Positions 1 to 9,773 of a stretch of DNA of 64,000 nucleotides are shown one piece after another. The notes under the pieces are model-generated. The model had not been told where the DNA came from. It saw only the letters and a program-made list of their open reading frames with translations, and did not search any database. The translations under genes and the position numbers were made by a program. How positions within the stretch are numbered: position 1 is the first letter of the stretch; each line of letters opens with the position of its first letter. Source of the stretch: Flavobacteriaceae bacterium UBA3591 (GTDB lineage: Bacteria > Bacteroidota > Bacteroidia > Flavobacteriales > Flavobacteriaceae); contig DFMO01000008.1 of the NCBI GenBank assembly GCA_002375695.1, positions 1 to 64,000 on the forward strand, in the 5' to 3' direction.

Positions 1-2672
1 CCGACGGTCCTGCCGGAACGGAAGTATTTACTTTGGTAAGCGGCCCAGCCAATGGTACGGTAGTATTTAATGCCGACGGAACATATACTTACACTCCAAA
101 TTTAGATTTCGTTGGAACTGATACCTTCGAATATCAAATTTGTGATGGCGGAAATCCAATAGCTTGTGATACTGCAATAGTTACTATTGAGGTTATTAAT
201 GTTACAATTGGTAATGAACCGCCAGTAGCAAATAATGATACAAATATTACCTTAGTAGATGTGCCGGTAAATGGTAACGTATTAGTAAATGACTTTGATC
301 CCGATGGTGATCCAATAATTGTTACAGCCAATACGAACCCAACAAACGGTTCAGTAGTTGTCAATCCTGACGGAACATACACTTACACACCAAATGCTGG
401 TTTTGTAGGAGTAGACACCTTTGAATATACAATTTGTGATAATGGCACACCAGCATTATGTGATACTGCAATAGTTACTATTTATATTATTAATTCAAAT
501 ACAAACATTACAGTAGCAAATGATGATGCTTATAATGGTGAAATTAACACCGTTATATCTGGAAATGTTCTAGATAATGATAATGACCCAGAAGGTGATA
601 ATCAAACTGTTGATATTGCAATAAGTCCTATTAGCGGTCCTTCAAACGGTACAGTTGTTCTAAATGCCGACGGTACATTTGATTATACCCCAGGTACAGA
701 TTTCATTGGTACAGATCAGTTTGTTTACGAAATTTTCGATGATGGTAGCCCTGTTGCTACCGATAGAGCAACGGTTTATCTTGTTATTCAAAAAACACCA
801 GCACCTGCAATAGCGATAGTTAAAACGGGTATTGTGAATGATGAAAATCAAGATGGTTGTGCAAATGTTGATGAGACTATTTCGTACACATTTACAGTAA
901 CAAATGAAGGAAATGTTCCGTTGAGTTCAATATCAGTGACAGATCCACTATTGGAAGCTCCAAACCCAGTTGTACCTATTATTTTAGTATCGGGTGACGA
1001 CAACGGAGATGGAATACTTCAGGAAACTGAAACTTGGACATATGAAGCAGATTACGCACTTACGCAGATCGATATAGATGCAGGGCAAGTAATTAATCAA
1101 GCTACGGTAGAAGGAACAGATCCAGACTCAACAGTGGTTACAGATCTATCTGATGATGATAGCGTTTTCGAAGATGATCCTACGGTAACAGAAGTATGCC
1201 AGAATCCAGTAATTGCATTAATTAAAACTGGAATTGTAAATGATACTAATGGAAATGGTTGTGCCGATGTAGATGAAACTATTGACTATAGTTTTGCAGT
1301 TCATAACCTAGGAAACGTTACATTAAATAACGTAATGATTACAGATCCATTAGTGACTGTTGTGGGAGGACCAATAACGTTACTTCCAGGCGAGGTTAAC
1401 AACACAGCGTTTACCGCTGAATATGTTATCACGCAGGTAGATATTGATAACGGTTCAGTAGAAAATCAAGCTACCGTAACCGCTGAAGATCCAGCGGGTA
1501 ATACTGTAAGCGACCTATCAGATAACGACAGCGTATTAGAGGATGACCCTACAATTACCGTATTATGCCAAAATCCTGCAATTGCTCTCATCAAAGTTGG
1601 TATTCCTACAGATGAGAATGATAATGGATGTCCAGATATTGGAGAGACAATTGTGTATAACTTCAGTGTAAAAAACACTGGTAATGTTATGCTGTCAAAC
1701 GTAACGATTACAGATCCAATAGTAGCTGTAGTAGGAGGTCCAATTGTATTAGCGCCAGAAGAGGAAGATACTACAACATTTACTGCAATTTACACCATAA
1801 CTCAAGCAGATGTGGATGCAGGATTTGTAGAAAATCAAGCCATTGTAGAAGGAACAGAGCCTGATGGAAATGTAGTTTCAGATTTATCTGATGATAATAG
1901 CTATCTTGAAGATGATCCTACAATTATAGATGTTTGTCAAAATGTATCTATAGCTTTAGAGAAAACAGGTCAGTTTAATGACGAAAACGGTAATTTCTCT
2001 TCAGATGTTGGAGAAACAATATCATATGAATTTGCTATCACCAATACAGGAGTTGTAACCCTATATGATATTTATATCACTGATCCATTACCAGGTATTG
2101 AAATTACTGGAGATCCAATTGCACAATTGGAGCCAGGAGAAGTAGATACGGTAACGTTTACTGCAACCTATGTTATTACTCAAGAAGATATTGATAATGG
2201 CGAAGTAGTAAACCAAGCAACAGTATTTGCTGAAGATATCTTTGGAAATATTGTTCAAGACGATTCTGATGACCCAACAGATTTAACTAATAATGACAAC
2301 AATGGTGATGGAGATCCAGATGACCCAACTGTGGTTACACTACCATTAGTATTGCCAACTACGTTTGAAATTTTCAACGGAGTTACACCAAACGGAGATG
2401 GATTTAACGACTTCTTCTTAGTAGAAGGAATTAGTAATTATCCAGTAAATAATATGAAAATTTTCAACCGTTGGGGAGTATTAGTGTATGAAACAGACGG
2501 ATACGGAGGCTCTAATGATAGCGAAAATGTGTTTAGAGGTATTTCTGAAGGAAGAGTAACAGTTGAACAAAATAAGGAATTACCTACCGGAACTTATTTT
2601 TATATTCTTACCTTTCCGAAAGAAAATCCAGGTCAAGAATCATATAATGGATACCTTTATATAAACAGATAG
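1..2672 (+). CDS. Repeat-rich surface protein with T9SS type B (gliding-motility) C-terminal domain, 5' partial
   Basis: The reading frame is open to the left edge (first full codon at base 3), so the N-terminus and signal peptide lie outside the window. What remains is about 889 residues. First come cadherin-like Ig modules of the type N-D-x-D-P-x-G-D with D-G-T-Y-T-Y-T-P strands (bases about 3-790). Four tandem DUF7507/DUF11-like modules follow, starting near 798, 1203, 1572 and 1941, each with an I-A-L-x-K-T/V-G start and an N-Q-A-x-V end. The last 100 residues match the gliding motility-associated C-terminal domain (TPNGDGFND, then IFNRWG, ending in YNGYLYINR), which is the T9SS type B sorting signal. 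In this family such proteins are secreted and held at the cell surface with help from a PorP/SprF partner, and one follows directly. Role as adhesin is inference from architecture. Confidence 0.9.
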   Translation, partial: DGPAGTEVFTLVSGPANGTVVFNADGTYTYTPNLDFVGTDTFEYQICDGGNPIACDTAIVTIEVINVTIGNEPPVANNDTNITLVDVPVNGNVLVNDFDPDGDPIIVTANTNPTNGSVVVNPDGTYTYTPNAGFVGVDTFEYTICDNGTPALCDTAIVTIYIINSNTNITVANDDAYNGEINTVISGNVLDNDNDPEGDNQTVDIAISPISGPSNGTVVLNADGTFDYTPGTDFIGTDQFVYEIFDDGSPVATDRATVYLVIQKTPAPAIAIVKTGIVNDENQDGCANVDETISYTFTVTNEGNVPLSSISVTDPLLEAPNPVVPIILVSGDDNGDGILQETETWTYEADYALTQIDIDAGQVINQATVEGTDPDSTVVTDLSDDDSVFEDDPTVTEVCQNPVIALIKTGIVNDTNGNGCADVDETIDYSFAVHNLGNVTLNNVMITDPLVTVVGGPITLLPGEVNNTAFTAEYVITQVDIDNGSVENQATVTAEDPAGNTVSDLSDNDSVLEDDPTITVLCQNPAIALIKVGIPTDENDNGCPDIGETIVYNFSVKNTGNVMLSNVTITDPIVAVVGGPIVLAPEEEDTTTFTAIYTITQADVDAGFVENQAIVEGTEPDGNVVSDLSDDNSYLEDDPTIIDVCQNVSIALEKTGQFNDENGNFSSDVGETISYEFAITNTGVVTLYDIYITDPLPGIEITGDPIAQLEPGEVDTVTFTATYVITQEDIDNGEVVNQATVFAEDIFGNIVQDDSDDPTDLTNNDNNGDGDPDDPTVVTLPLVLPTTFEIFNGVTPNGDGFNDFFLVEGISNYPVNNMKIFNRWGVLVYETDGYGGSNDSENVFRGISEGRVTVEQNKELPTGTYFYILTFPKENPGQESYNGYLYINR

Positions 2673-2690
2673 AAAAATCAAAAAAAAATT

Positions 2691-2714
2691 CCTGGGAGGA
2701 AATGACCTCCCAGG
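2691..2714 (-). terminator. Perfect 9-bp hairpin with its U-run on the minus strand
   Basis: CCTGGGAGG at 2691-2699 pairs exactly with CCTCCCAGG at 2706-2714 around a 6-base loop. The A-run lies on the left (2680-2688), so the classical intrinsic terminator reads on the minus strand, where no gene is seen. On the plus strand it could act as an mRNA processing or stabilising hairpin between the adhesin and the sprF-like gene. Confidence 0.6.
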
Positions 2715-2730
2715 ATTAAAATACATAACT

Positions 2731-3672
2731 ATGAAACACAGTTATCTAACACTACTAATTTTGATTTTACTTGGTACTTTTTCAAGTAAAGCACAGCAGG
2801 ATCCACAGTACACTCAATATATGTATAACACTCAAGTGGTAAACCCCGCTTATGCTGGTAATCGCGAAGTTCTAAGTTTTGGACTTTTATATCGTACCCA
2901 ATGGGTAAATTTTGGAGATGGAGCCCCAAACACCGGAACCTTTACAGTTAATTCACCTATACGTGAAAATATGGGTTTAGGACTGTCGGTTGTAAATGAT
3001 CGAATAGGGCCGGCTATTGAAACAAATTTCAATATTGATTATTCATACAGTATACAAACTTCTGAAGACGCCAAAGTTTCGTTTGGTCTTAAAGCAGGTT
3101 TAGATATTTTGGATGTAGATTTTTCAAAGTTGAATATTTATAATCCCAACGATCCATACTTTCAAGAAAATAATATTGATAATAAGTTACAACCGCAAAT
3201 TGGAGCTGGAGTATATTATAATACCGAAAGATTTTACGTAGGATTATCTGTACCAAACTTTTTAACCACCAAACATTTTGATACCGGTAGTATAGAAAAT
3301 ACTCAAGTAGAGACTACGGCAGCAGAAAGAATGCACTACTTTTTAATTGCAGGTTATGTATTCGACCTTAGCGATAATGTTAAATTTAAACCAGCAGCTT
3401 TAATGAAAATGGTGTCTGGTTCACCTTTACAAGCAGATGTTTCGGCAAATTTCTTACTATATGATAGAGTAACTTTGGGTGCTGCATATAGATGGAGTGC
3501 GGCTATGAGTGGTTTAGTAGGATTTCAAGCTACTGATGGTATTTTTATTGGCTTTGGCTATGATTATCAAACAACAGATATTGAGGCATATTCTGATGGC
3601 TCGTATGAAGTAATGTTTAGATTCGAATTATTTAATAGACCAGAACGTGTATTAACTCCTAGATTCTTTTAA
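2731..3672 (+). CDS. PorP/SprF family type IX secretion system outer-membrane protein
   Basis: 313 residues with a signal peptide (LILILLGTFSSKAQ, cleavage after AQ near residue 22) followed by the family hallmark QDPQYTQYMYN and V-V-N-P-A-Y-A-G. The rest is alternating beta strands typical of an outer-membrane barrel of the PorP/SprF family. Members pair with a type B sorting-domain protein encoded next door and are needed to export or anchor it (SprF for SprB in Flavobacterium johnsoniae). Here the partner is the gene ending at 2672, 58 bases upstream, and the OmpA-like gene follows 14 bases downstream, so the three probably form one transcription unit. The family call is firm. The pairing with this particular adhesin is inference from neighbourhood. 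Confidence 0.93.
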   Translation: MKHSYLTLLILILLGTFSSKAQQDPQYTQYMYNTQVVNPAYAGNREVLSFGLLYRTQWVNFGDGAPNTGTFTVNSPIRENMGLGLSVVNDRIGPAIETNFNIDYSYSIQTSEDAKVSFGLKAGLDILDVDFSKLNIYNPNDPYFQENNIDNKLQPQIGAGVYYNTERFYVGLSVPNFLTTKHFDTGSIENTQVETTAAERMHYFLIAGYVFDLSDNVKFKPAALMKMVSGSPLQADVSANFLLYDRVTLGAAYRWSAAMSGLVGFQATDGIFIGFGYDYQTTDIEAYSDGSYEVMFRFELFNRPERVLTPRFF

Positions 3673-3686
3673 AATTAATAAAAATT

Positions 3687-5624
3687 ATGACTACAGTAAT
3701 TCGTAACATATCTATTTTCATCTTAGTTTTTGTTACTGCTACCACATCTTTTGCGCAAAAAAAAGATATTAAAAGAGCAGATAAAAAATTTGAGAAATAT
3801 GCCTATATAGATGCTCGAGAAATCTATTTAAAAGTAGTTGAAGATGGATATCAATCTGCTCAAATTTTTAAAAATTTAGGAGACACCTACTATTTTAATA
3901 GTGATTATGGTAGTGCGGCTAAGTGGTATTACAGATTGATAAATGAATATCCTGATGAAGCCGAGCCAGAATACTATTACAAAGGAGCTCAATCCTTAAA
4001 AAGCCTTGGAAAGAGTCAAGAAGCAGATGCATTATTACAAGAATACATTGCTAAAGGAGGGAAAAAATTTGTAGTTAAAACATATAATAATGATCCCGAT
4101 TACTTAAAAAGTATTGTCTTTGATTCCAGAAATATTGAAATCGAAAAGGTTGGAATTAATACTGCTACTTCAGATTTTGGTCCTGCATTTTATAAAGACG
4201 AAAGTATAATTTATGCTTCGGCAGGTTTAACAAATGTCCCTAAATATGATGATTGGACAAAGGAGCCATATTTAGATTTGTTTATTGCAGATAGAGATTC
4301 TGAAGGGAGATTAAAAAATTCAGTGCCAGTTGGTGGCGATGTAAATACAGATTATAACGAATCGACGCCGGTGTTTACTAAAGATGGTAATACAATGTTT
4401 TTTACCCGTAATCAAATACTGGACGGAAAGAAAAATTTTGATAAATCTAATCGCTATAAAACCTTACGTTTATCAATTTATAAAGCTACAAGGGCAGGAG
4501 CAAATACATGGAAAGATATTGTAAAACTGCCTTTTAATAGCGACGAATTTTCTGTAGCGCATCCGGCATTAAGTCCCGATGGTAAAAGATTGTACTTTTC
4601 GTCAGATATGCCAGGAAGCTACGGAATGAATGATATCTGGTTTGTCGATATTTTGGGCGATAATACCTATGGTCCACCAATAAATTTAGGTCCTTCGGTA
4701 AATTCGGGGGGGCGCGATTCTTTCCCTTTTGTTAGCGATAACAACAATTTATATTTTTCTAGTGATGGACGTTCCGGTTTGGGAGGTTATGATGTATTTG
4801 TAACTTCATTAGACAGTGAAGGGTTACCAGGAGAAGTACAACATTTAGGCCCACCGGTTAATAGTGCGAAAGATGACTTCGGTTTTATTATCGATGAAGA
4901 AAATCGAGTAGCTTATTTTTCGTCGAATAGAGGCGGAAATAGAGGAAGTGCAGATGATGATATTTACTTTTTAAAAGAAGGCTGTACCATTACAATTGAG
5001 GGCACAGTTTTCGAAAAAACTACAGAAGAACCAATTGCCGAAGCAACCGTACAATTGTTAGATAGTAACAATCAACTTATAGAAAAAACTACTTCCGATT
5101 TAGATGGAAAGTACAGCTTCTTGGCAAGTTGCGGAATTCAATATACCGTGAGAGGAGTAAAAGAAGATTATAAACCTTACGAATCTACAATTAAAACACC
5201 ATTTATTACCGGTGTTGTAGAGGTGCCAATTCCATTAGAACTTATTGGTTGCCCACCAACCGATTTAAATTGTATTCTCGATTTGCAGCCAATTTATTTT
5301 GATTTCGACAAGTCTTATATTCGTCCTGATGCCGAAATTGAATTGGCGAAAGTTCTCGCTGCACTAAGATCATATCCACAAATTAGTATTCATATTGAAT
5401 CGCATACAGACTCACGTGGTAATGATAGATACAACCTTGCGCTTTCTGAACGTAGAGCCCAGTCAACTCTTCGTTGGTTAGTGAGCAAAGGCATTAGCAA
5501 GGATAGGTTAACGGCCAAAGGATATGGTGAGTCTAGGTTAGTTAACGAATGTTCAAATGGTGTAGACTGTACCGCAGAACAACATCAATTAAACAGAAGA
5601 TCTATGTTTATTATAAAGAATTAA
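3687..5624 (+). CDS. OmpA family protein with TPR-like, PD40 and carboxypeptidase-regulatory-like domains
   Basis: 645 residues. A signal peptide (ends TTSFAQ) is followed by helical TPR-like repeats (about 25-130), WD40-like PD40 strands with repeated LYFSSD motifs (about 160-430), a carboxypeptidase-regulatory-like beta-sandwich (about 434-520), and a C-terminal OmpA peptidoglycan-binding domain (about 535-645) with IYFDFDKSYIRP, HTDSRG and NRRSMF. The OmpA domain should tether the protein to peptidoglycan in the periplasm. The same architecture accompanies PorP/SprF proteins in many Bacteroidota and is thought to support T9SS export or surface anchoring. It lies 14 bases after the sprF-like gene and is followed by a paralogue of nearly the same length. 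Confidence 0.92.
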   Translation: MTTVIRNISIFILVFVTATTSFAQKKDIKRADKKFEKYAYIDAREIYLKVVEDGYQSAQIFKNLGDTYYFNSDYGSAAKWYYRLINEYPDEAEPEYYYKGAQSLKSLGKSQEADALLQEYIAKGGKKFVVKTYNNDPDYLKSIVFDSRNIEIEKVGINTATSDFGPAFYKDESIIYASAGLTNVPKYDDWTKEPYLDLFIADRDSEGRLKNSVPVGGDVNTDYNESTPVFTKDGNTMFFTRNQILDGKKNFDKSNRYKTLRLSIYKATRAGANTWKDIVKLPFNSDEFSVAHPALSPDGKRLYFSSDMPGSYGMNDIWFVDILGDNTYGPPINLGPSVNSGGRDSFPFVSDNNNLYFSSDGRSGLGGYDVFVTSLDSEGLPGEVQHLGPPVNSAKDDFGFIIDEENRVAYFSSNRGGNRGSADDDIYFLKEGCTITIEGTVFEKTTEEPIAEATVQLLDSNNQLIEKTTSDLDGKYSFLASCGIQYTVRGVKEDYKPYESTIKTPFITGVVEVPIPLELIGCPPTDLNCILDLQPIYFDFDKSYIRPDAEIELAKVLAALRSYPQISIHIESHTDSRGNDRYNLALSERRAQSTLRWLVSKGISKDRLTAKGYGESRLVNECSNGVDCTAEQHQLNRRSMFIIKN

Positions 5625-5803
5625 TTTCCGTTATGTAAATACCTATTGATTAGCTCCCCATAAATCTCCCTAATTTGCATAAAGAAATTAAAGTTAGCGC
5701 TAATAGCTAATACAAGTTACGCTTTAAAATCTTTATTAAAAATAGGAGTTTTGTTTATCTAGATTGTGCTGGATTTCAAGTTTCACCTTAAAAATCCAAT
5801 CTT
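5625..5803. other. Spacer between the tandem OmpA paralogues
   Basis: A 179-base AT-rich spacer. It holds a perfect 10-base palindrome TTAGCGCTAA at 5694-5703 and no obvious terminator or exact TAnnTTTG box. Whether the second paralogue has its own promoter cannot be decided by eye. Confidence 0.4.
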
Positions 5804-7753
5804 ATGACAACGATTAAACAAATAGCATTTATTGGGTTAATACTTCTTGTAAATTTAACATTCGCTCAAGAAGTTAAAATTGCAAGAGCTAATGAACAAT
5901 ACGAGAAGTATAGCTATATTAATGCACAAGAGATTTATCTTAAAGTAGTTGAAAATGGTTATCGCTCCGCCGAAGTTTATCAAAAATTAGGCGATACTTA
6001 TTATTACAATAGTGATTATGTTAATGCCGAAAAGTATTATTCAAAACTATTAAATGAGTATCCAGATAATATTGAAACGGAATACTACTACCGCATTGCG
6101 CAAACCCTTAAAAGTGTAGGTAAATACGAAAAATCTGCCGAGGTAATGAAAATTTACTTCGAAAAAGGCGGTGCCGAACCCAATGTTAAAAAGTTCGAGA
6201 ACGATCCAGAATATTTATTGAGCCTTGGTGTTCACCCTTTCAAGTACGTAATAAATAATGTTGGTGTTAATACTCGCTGGTCAGATTTTAGTCCTACCTA
6301 TTTTCAGAATAAAATTGTATACTCTTCAACATCAAAAGAGAGAGCCGAGCTAAAAGCGCATAATTGGAATAATATGCCGTACTTAGATCTATACATTGCC
6401 GATGTTGATAGCGATGGTGGACTATCAAACTCCCGGCCGCTGGAAGGGGAGGTTAATACTTTTCTTCACGAGGCAACTCCCGTCTTTTCCAAAGATGGAC
6501 AAACCATGTATTTTACACGAAATAATTTTAAAGATGGCAAAAAAGGGTACGACAAAAACCGCATTATAAAACTAAAAATCTATAGAGCCACCCTTAAAGT
6601 TAATAAAAAGGGTGAGCAATATTGGGGCGATATTTTGGAGCTACCGTTTAACGGTCCGGCATACAGCACCGCCCATCCAGCACTTAATTATGATGAAAAT
6701 CGTTTATATTTTGCTTCCGACATGCCGGGCGGTTATGGCCGATCTGATTTATACAAAGTTGATATTAAAAAAGACTCGGTTGGGAATATTACTTACGGCG
6801 CACCAGTTAATTTAGGACCCGAAGTAAACACAAGATCGCGAGAAACTTTTCCCTTTGTAAGTGAAGATAACAACTTGTACTTTGCCAGCGATGGTCATTT
6901 TGGACACGGCGGACTCGATATTTACGTTGCCACACTCGATAGCAATGGAAACTTAGAACAGGTTTCAAATTTTGGCCCTCCAATAAATACAAATAAAGAC
7001 GATTTCGGGCTTATTATTCAAGAGTCGAAAGGCTCGGGGTATTATACTTCCAATGCTGCCGGTGGACGAGGAGCAATAGACGATGAGATTTATTATTTCT
7101 TTGAAAAATGTGTTATGACAATCAATGGTGTAGTAACCGATATTGACACAAAAGAATTACTCCCAGGAGCCGAAGTTACTTTGCTAAATGCTTCAAATCA
7201 AGTAATTCAAAAAGTAACCGTTGGCGAAGATGCAACTTTTAGTTTTACGGCTGAATGTAGTACAAACTATACTTTACGAGGTACAAAAGATGCATACTAT
7301 CCAAAAGAAGAAATTGTAGAAACTCCCGACGTTGGTGGCGTTATTAATGTGGATTTACAACTTAAGTTAAAACAACCCTGTCCGCCTAATGATTTAGGGT
7401 GTATGTTAGAAGTTCAACCTATTTATTTTGACTACGACGAAGATTTTATTAGAACAGATGCCGAGGTTGAATTGGCCAAAATATTATATGCCATGGAACT
7501 TTATCCAAATTTAGAAATACACATTGAATCACATACAGATTCAAGAGGTCGCGATGCTTATAATATGAAACTTTCTGATAGAAGAGCACAGTCTACAAGA
7601 GAATGGATTGTTGAGCGAGGTATCGATAAGGAACGTATCTCGGCCAAAGGATACGGCGAAAGCTTATTGCTAAACCATTGTGGCAACGATATTGAATGTA
7701 CAGACGAAGAACATCAACTTAATAGACGATCCATGTTTATAATTCAAAATTAA
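5804..7753 (+). CDS. OmpA family protein, tandem paralogue of the preceding gene
   Basis: 649 residues with a signal peptide ending LTFAQ and the same domain order as its neighbour: TPR-like helices, PD40 strands (LYFASD), a regulatory-like sandwich and a C-terminal OmpA domain with IYFDYDEDFIRTD, HTDSRGRDAYN and NRRSMFIIQN. Shared features such as Y-E-K-Y-x-Y-I-x-A-x-E-I-Y-L-K-V-V near the N-terminus and the ending RRSMFII-x-N show a tandem gene duplication. Divergence is spread along the length, so the copy is old and probably functional. Probable role is a periplasmic, peptidoglycan-bound accessory of the T9SS export module. A strong terminator follows at 7777. Confidence 0.92.
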   Translation: MTTIKQIAFIGLILLVNLTFAQEVKIARANEQYEKYSYINAQEIYLKVVENGYRSAEVYQKLGDTYYYNSDYVNAEKYYSKLLNEYPDNIETEYYYRIAQTLKSVGKYEKSAEVMKIYFEKGGAEPNVKKFENDPEYLLSLGVHPFKYVINNVGVNTRWSDFSPTYFQNKIVYSSTSKERAELKAHNWNNMPYLDLYIADVDSDGGLSNSRPLEGEVNTFLHEATPVFSKDGQTMYFTRNNFKDGKKGYDKNRIIKLKIYRATLKVNKKGEQYWGDILELPFNGPAYSTAHPALNYDENRLYFASDMPGGYGRSDLYKVDIKKDSVGNITYGAPVNLGPEVNTRSRETFPFVSEDNNLYFASDGHFGHGGLDIYVATLDSNGNLEQVSNFGPPINTNKDDFGLIIQESKGSGYYTSNAAGGRGAIDDEIYYFFEKCVMTINGVVTDIDTKELLPGAEVTLLNASNQVIQKVTVGEDATFSFTAECSTNYTLRGTKDAYYPKEEIVETPDVGGVINVDLQLKLKQPCPPNDLGCMLEVQPIYFDYDEDFIRTDAEVELAKILYAMELYPNLEIHIESHTDSRGRDAYNMKLSDRRAQSTREWIVERGIDKERISAKGYGESLLLNHCGNDIECTDEEHQLNRRSMFIIQN

Positions 7754-7776
7754 AACTAGCCAAATTTAATTTTATC

Positions 7777-7811
7777 AAAAAGCGTTCTTTAATCACTATT
7801 GAACGCTTTTT
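7777..7811 (+). terminator. Intrinsic terminator after the OmpA pair
   Basis: AAAAAGCGTTC at 7777-7787 pairs with GAACGCTTTTT at 7801-7811 (11 bp, 13-base loop) and ends in a T-run. It closes the adhesin-sprF-OmpA unit. Confidence 0.88.
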
Positions 7812-7836
7812 ACTTTTAACTCAGCCGCCCTTTTCG

Positions 7837-7844
7837 TATTTTTG
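7837..7844 (+). promoter_or_regulatory. TAnnTTTG -7 box for idi
   Basis: TATTTTTG fits the Bacteroidota -7 element exactly. It sits 20 bases before the idi start codon and just after the upstream terminator. No clear -33 TTTG was found. Confidence 0.6.
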
Positions 7845-7863
7845 AAGCCTAAGTTAGATTGCT

Positions 7864-8382
7864 ATGAAGGAAGAACAAGTTATTCTCGTTAACGAAAAAG
7901 ACGAGCAATTAGGGTTAATGCCAAAACAAGAAGCTCATATAAAAGGTGTACTTCACAGAGCGTTTTCAGTTTTTGTTTTTAATGAGAAAAACGAATTAAT
8001 GCTGCAACAACGAGCCTTGCACAAATACCACACTCCAGGGCTTTGGACCAATACCTGCTGCAGTCATCCGCGAGATGGCGAAACCACCCTAGATGCCGGA
8101 AAACGTAGGTTGATGGAAGAAATGGGGTTTACAACACCTTTAAAAGAAACAACTTCTTTTATTTACAAAGCTCCTTTTGAAAACGGACTTACAGAACACG
8201 AATTAGACCATATTCTTATAGGAACTTACTCGGGAGAACCAAATATTAACCCCGATGAAGTGGCCAACTGGAAATGGATGCCAATGGATGAAGTTAAAAA
8301 AGACATTGAACAAAACCCCGATATTTATACCGCCTGGTTTAAAATAATATTCGATAAATTTTATAACTATTTATCCGTATGA
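7864..8382 (+). CDS. idi: Isopentenyl-diphosphate delta-isomerase, type I
   Basis: 172 residues of the Nudix-fold type I isomerase, which interconverts isopentenyl and dimethylallyl diphosphate for isoprenoid synthesis in the cytoplasm. Seen in the sequence: the catalytic cysteine in NTCCSHPRDGE, the Nudix-like helix AGKRRLMEEMGF, and the acidic EHELDH segment that matches the metal and catalytic region. Length is close to the usual 170-180. The stop overlaps the start of the next gene (ATGA), which points to translational coupling. Confidence 0.95.
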   Translation: MKEEQVILVNEKDEQLGLMPKQEAHIKGVLHRAFSVFVFNEKNELMLQQRALHKYHTPGLWTNTCCSHPRDGETTLDAGKRRLMEEMGFTTPLKETTSFIYKAPFENGLTEHELDHILIGTYSGEPNINPDEVANWKWMPMDEVKKDIEQNPDIYTAWFKIIFDKFYNYLSV

Positions 8383-8789
8383 GCTTAACAGTATTTAGAA
8401 AAGCTCATTTTAATGCAGCGCATAGGTTGTTTAAAAAAGAATGGGATGACGACAAAAATTTTAAAGTTTTTGGTAAGTGTAGTAACCCCAATTATCACGG
8501 TCATAATTATGAATTAGAAATTGGTATTTCTGGCGAAATTGACCCAGATACTGGTTTTTTAATCGATTTAAAAGTGCTGGCGCAAATAATAAAAGAAGAA
8601 GTAGAAGATCCGTTCGATCACAAAAATTTAAATATCGAAGTTCCCGAATTTAAAAATACGAATCCCACAGTTGAAAATATTGCAATTGTAATTTGGAATA
8701 AAATGAGAGCTCGTATAGATAGCAAATACGATATTTCGGTAAAACTTTATGAAACTCCGCGCAATTTTGTAATCTATAATGGCAATTAA
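8379..8789 (+). CDS. queD: 6-carboxytetrahydropterin synthase / 6-pyruvoyl tetrahydropterin synthase family protein
   Basis: 136 residues. The zinc ligands are visible as the histidine in FNAAHR near residue 15 and the pair in NYHGHNY near residues 39-41, with a cysteine in FGKCSNP. The family converts dihydroneopterin triphosphate to 6-carboxytetrahydropterin (queuosine precursor) or to pyruvoyl-tetrahydropterin. QueD is the commoner role in bacteria, but sequence alone does not exclude the pterin-cofactor activity. The start overlaps idi by four bases and the stop overlaps the manA start by one base, so the three genes are one tight operon. Confidence 0.9.
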   Translation: MSLTVFRKAHFNAAHRLFKKEWDDDKNFKVFGKCSNPNYHGHNYELEIGISGEIDPDTGFLIDLKVLAQIIKEEVEDPFDHKNLNIEVPEFKNTNPTVENIAIVIWNKMRARIDSKYDISVKLYETPRNFVIYNGN

Positions 8790-9766
8790 TGGCAAAAGCA
8801 CTTTCCCTTTATCCTTTAAAATTTCAACCCATTCTTAAAGAAAAAGTTTGGGGTGGCACAAAATTGACCAATATTTTAAAAAAGGGCGGTCACGGCAATA
8901 TTGGAGAAAGTTGGGAAATCTCTGGAGTAGCTAATAATATTTCTGAAATTATAAATGGCCCACTAAAAGGCAAAACCCTTAATTGGGTATTAGAAAATTA
9001 TAAAGATAAATTAGTTGGTGAGGAGGTTTATAACACGTTTGGCAACCATTTCCCGCTGCTTTTTAAGTTTATAGATGCACGCGAAGACCTCTCTGTACAA
9101 GTTCATCCAGATGATGCATTAGCAAAAGAAAGACACAATTCCTTTGGAAAGGTTGAAATGTGGTATATAATGGATGTTGAAAAAGATGCCAGGCTTATTC
9201 TCGGGTTTAATCAGCAGATGAATCAAGAGAAATATTTAGAATACCTTTCAAAATATAAAATTACAGAAATTTTAAACGAGGTACCAGTTTCTAGTGGTGA
9301 TGCTTTTATTCTTAATCCTGGAACTGTTCACGCAATTGGTGGGGGAATTCTGTTAGCCGAAATTCAACAAACTTCAGATATTACCTATCGAATTTACGAT
9401 TGGAATAGACCCGATACTAGCGGAAAATTAAGGCAATTGCATACAGATTTGGCCATAGATGCTATCAATTTTAATAAAACGACGCCGCAATTAAATTATA
9501 CGGCAAGTAAAAATGAGGCAAGTGCAATTGGCACTACTTCGTATTTTTCGGTAAATAAAATTGAACTAACGCAAGATTTTACTAAGCAATTAAATGTAAA
9601 TAATTCTTTTACCGTTTATATGTGTGTAGCGGGGCAAGCTAAAATTGTTTATAACGATTTTTCGGAAACCATAAAAAAAGGAGAAACCATACTAATTCCT
9701 GCACAATTGTCTGAAATAAAATTTATTACAAATTCAGCTAGCTTTTTAGAAGTATTCATTCCTTAA
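8789..9766 (+). CDS. manA: Mannose-6-phosphate isomerase, class I
   Basis: 325 residues of a cupin-fold, zinc-dependent isomerase that interconverts mannose 6-phosphate and fructose 6-phosphate and so feeds GDP-mannose and surface glycans. Family motifs include PILKEKVWGG at the N-terminus, the zinc-site VQVHPDD, the acidic KVEMWYIMD, and GTVHAIGGG followed by LLAEIQQTSDITYRIYDW. It is the short bacterial form, somewhat below the length of enterobacterial ManA. It overlaps queD by one base and is the last gene of the idi-queD-manA unit. Confidence 0.92.
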   Translation: MAKALSLYPLKFQPILKEKVWGGTKLTNILKKGGHGNIGESWEISGVANNISEIINGPLKGKTLNWVLENYKDKLVGEEVYNTFGNHFPLLFKFIDAREDLSVQVHPDDALAKERHNSFGKVEMWYIMDVEKDARLILGFNQQMNQEKYLEYLSKYKITEILNEVPVSSGDAFILNPGTVHAIGGGILLAEIQQTSDITYRIYDWNRPDTSGKLRQLHTDLAIDAINFNKTTPQLNYTASKNEASAIGTTSYFSVNKIELTQDFTKQLNVNNSFTVYMCVAGQAKIVYNDFSETIKKGETILIPAQLSEIKFITNSASFLEVFIP

Positions 9767-9773
9767 AACTTCG

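Noticed and set aside
1..2340. Tandem repeats that could suggest a CRISPR array or satellite DNA
   Set aside because: The repeats are translated modules of about 120 residues with diverged DNA, not short identical repeats with spacers.
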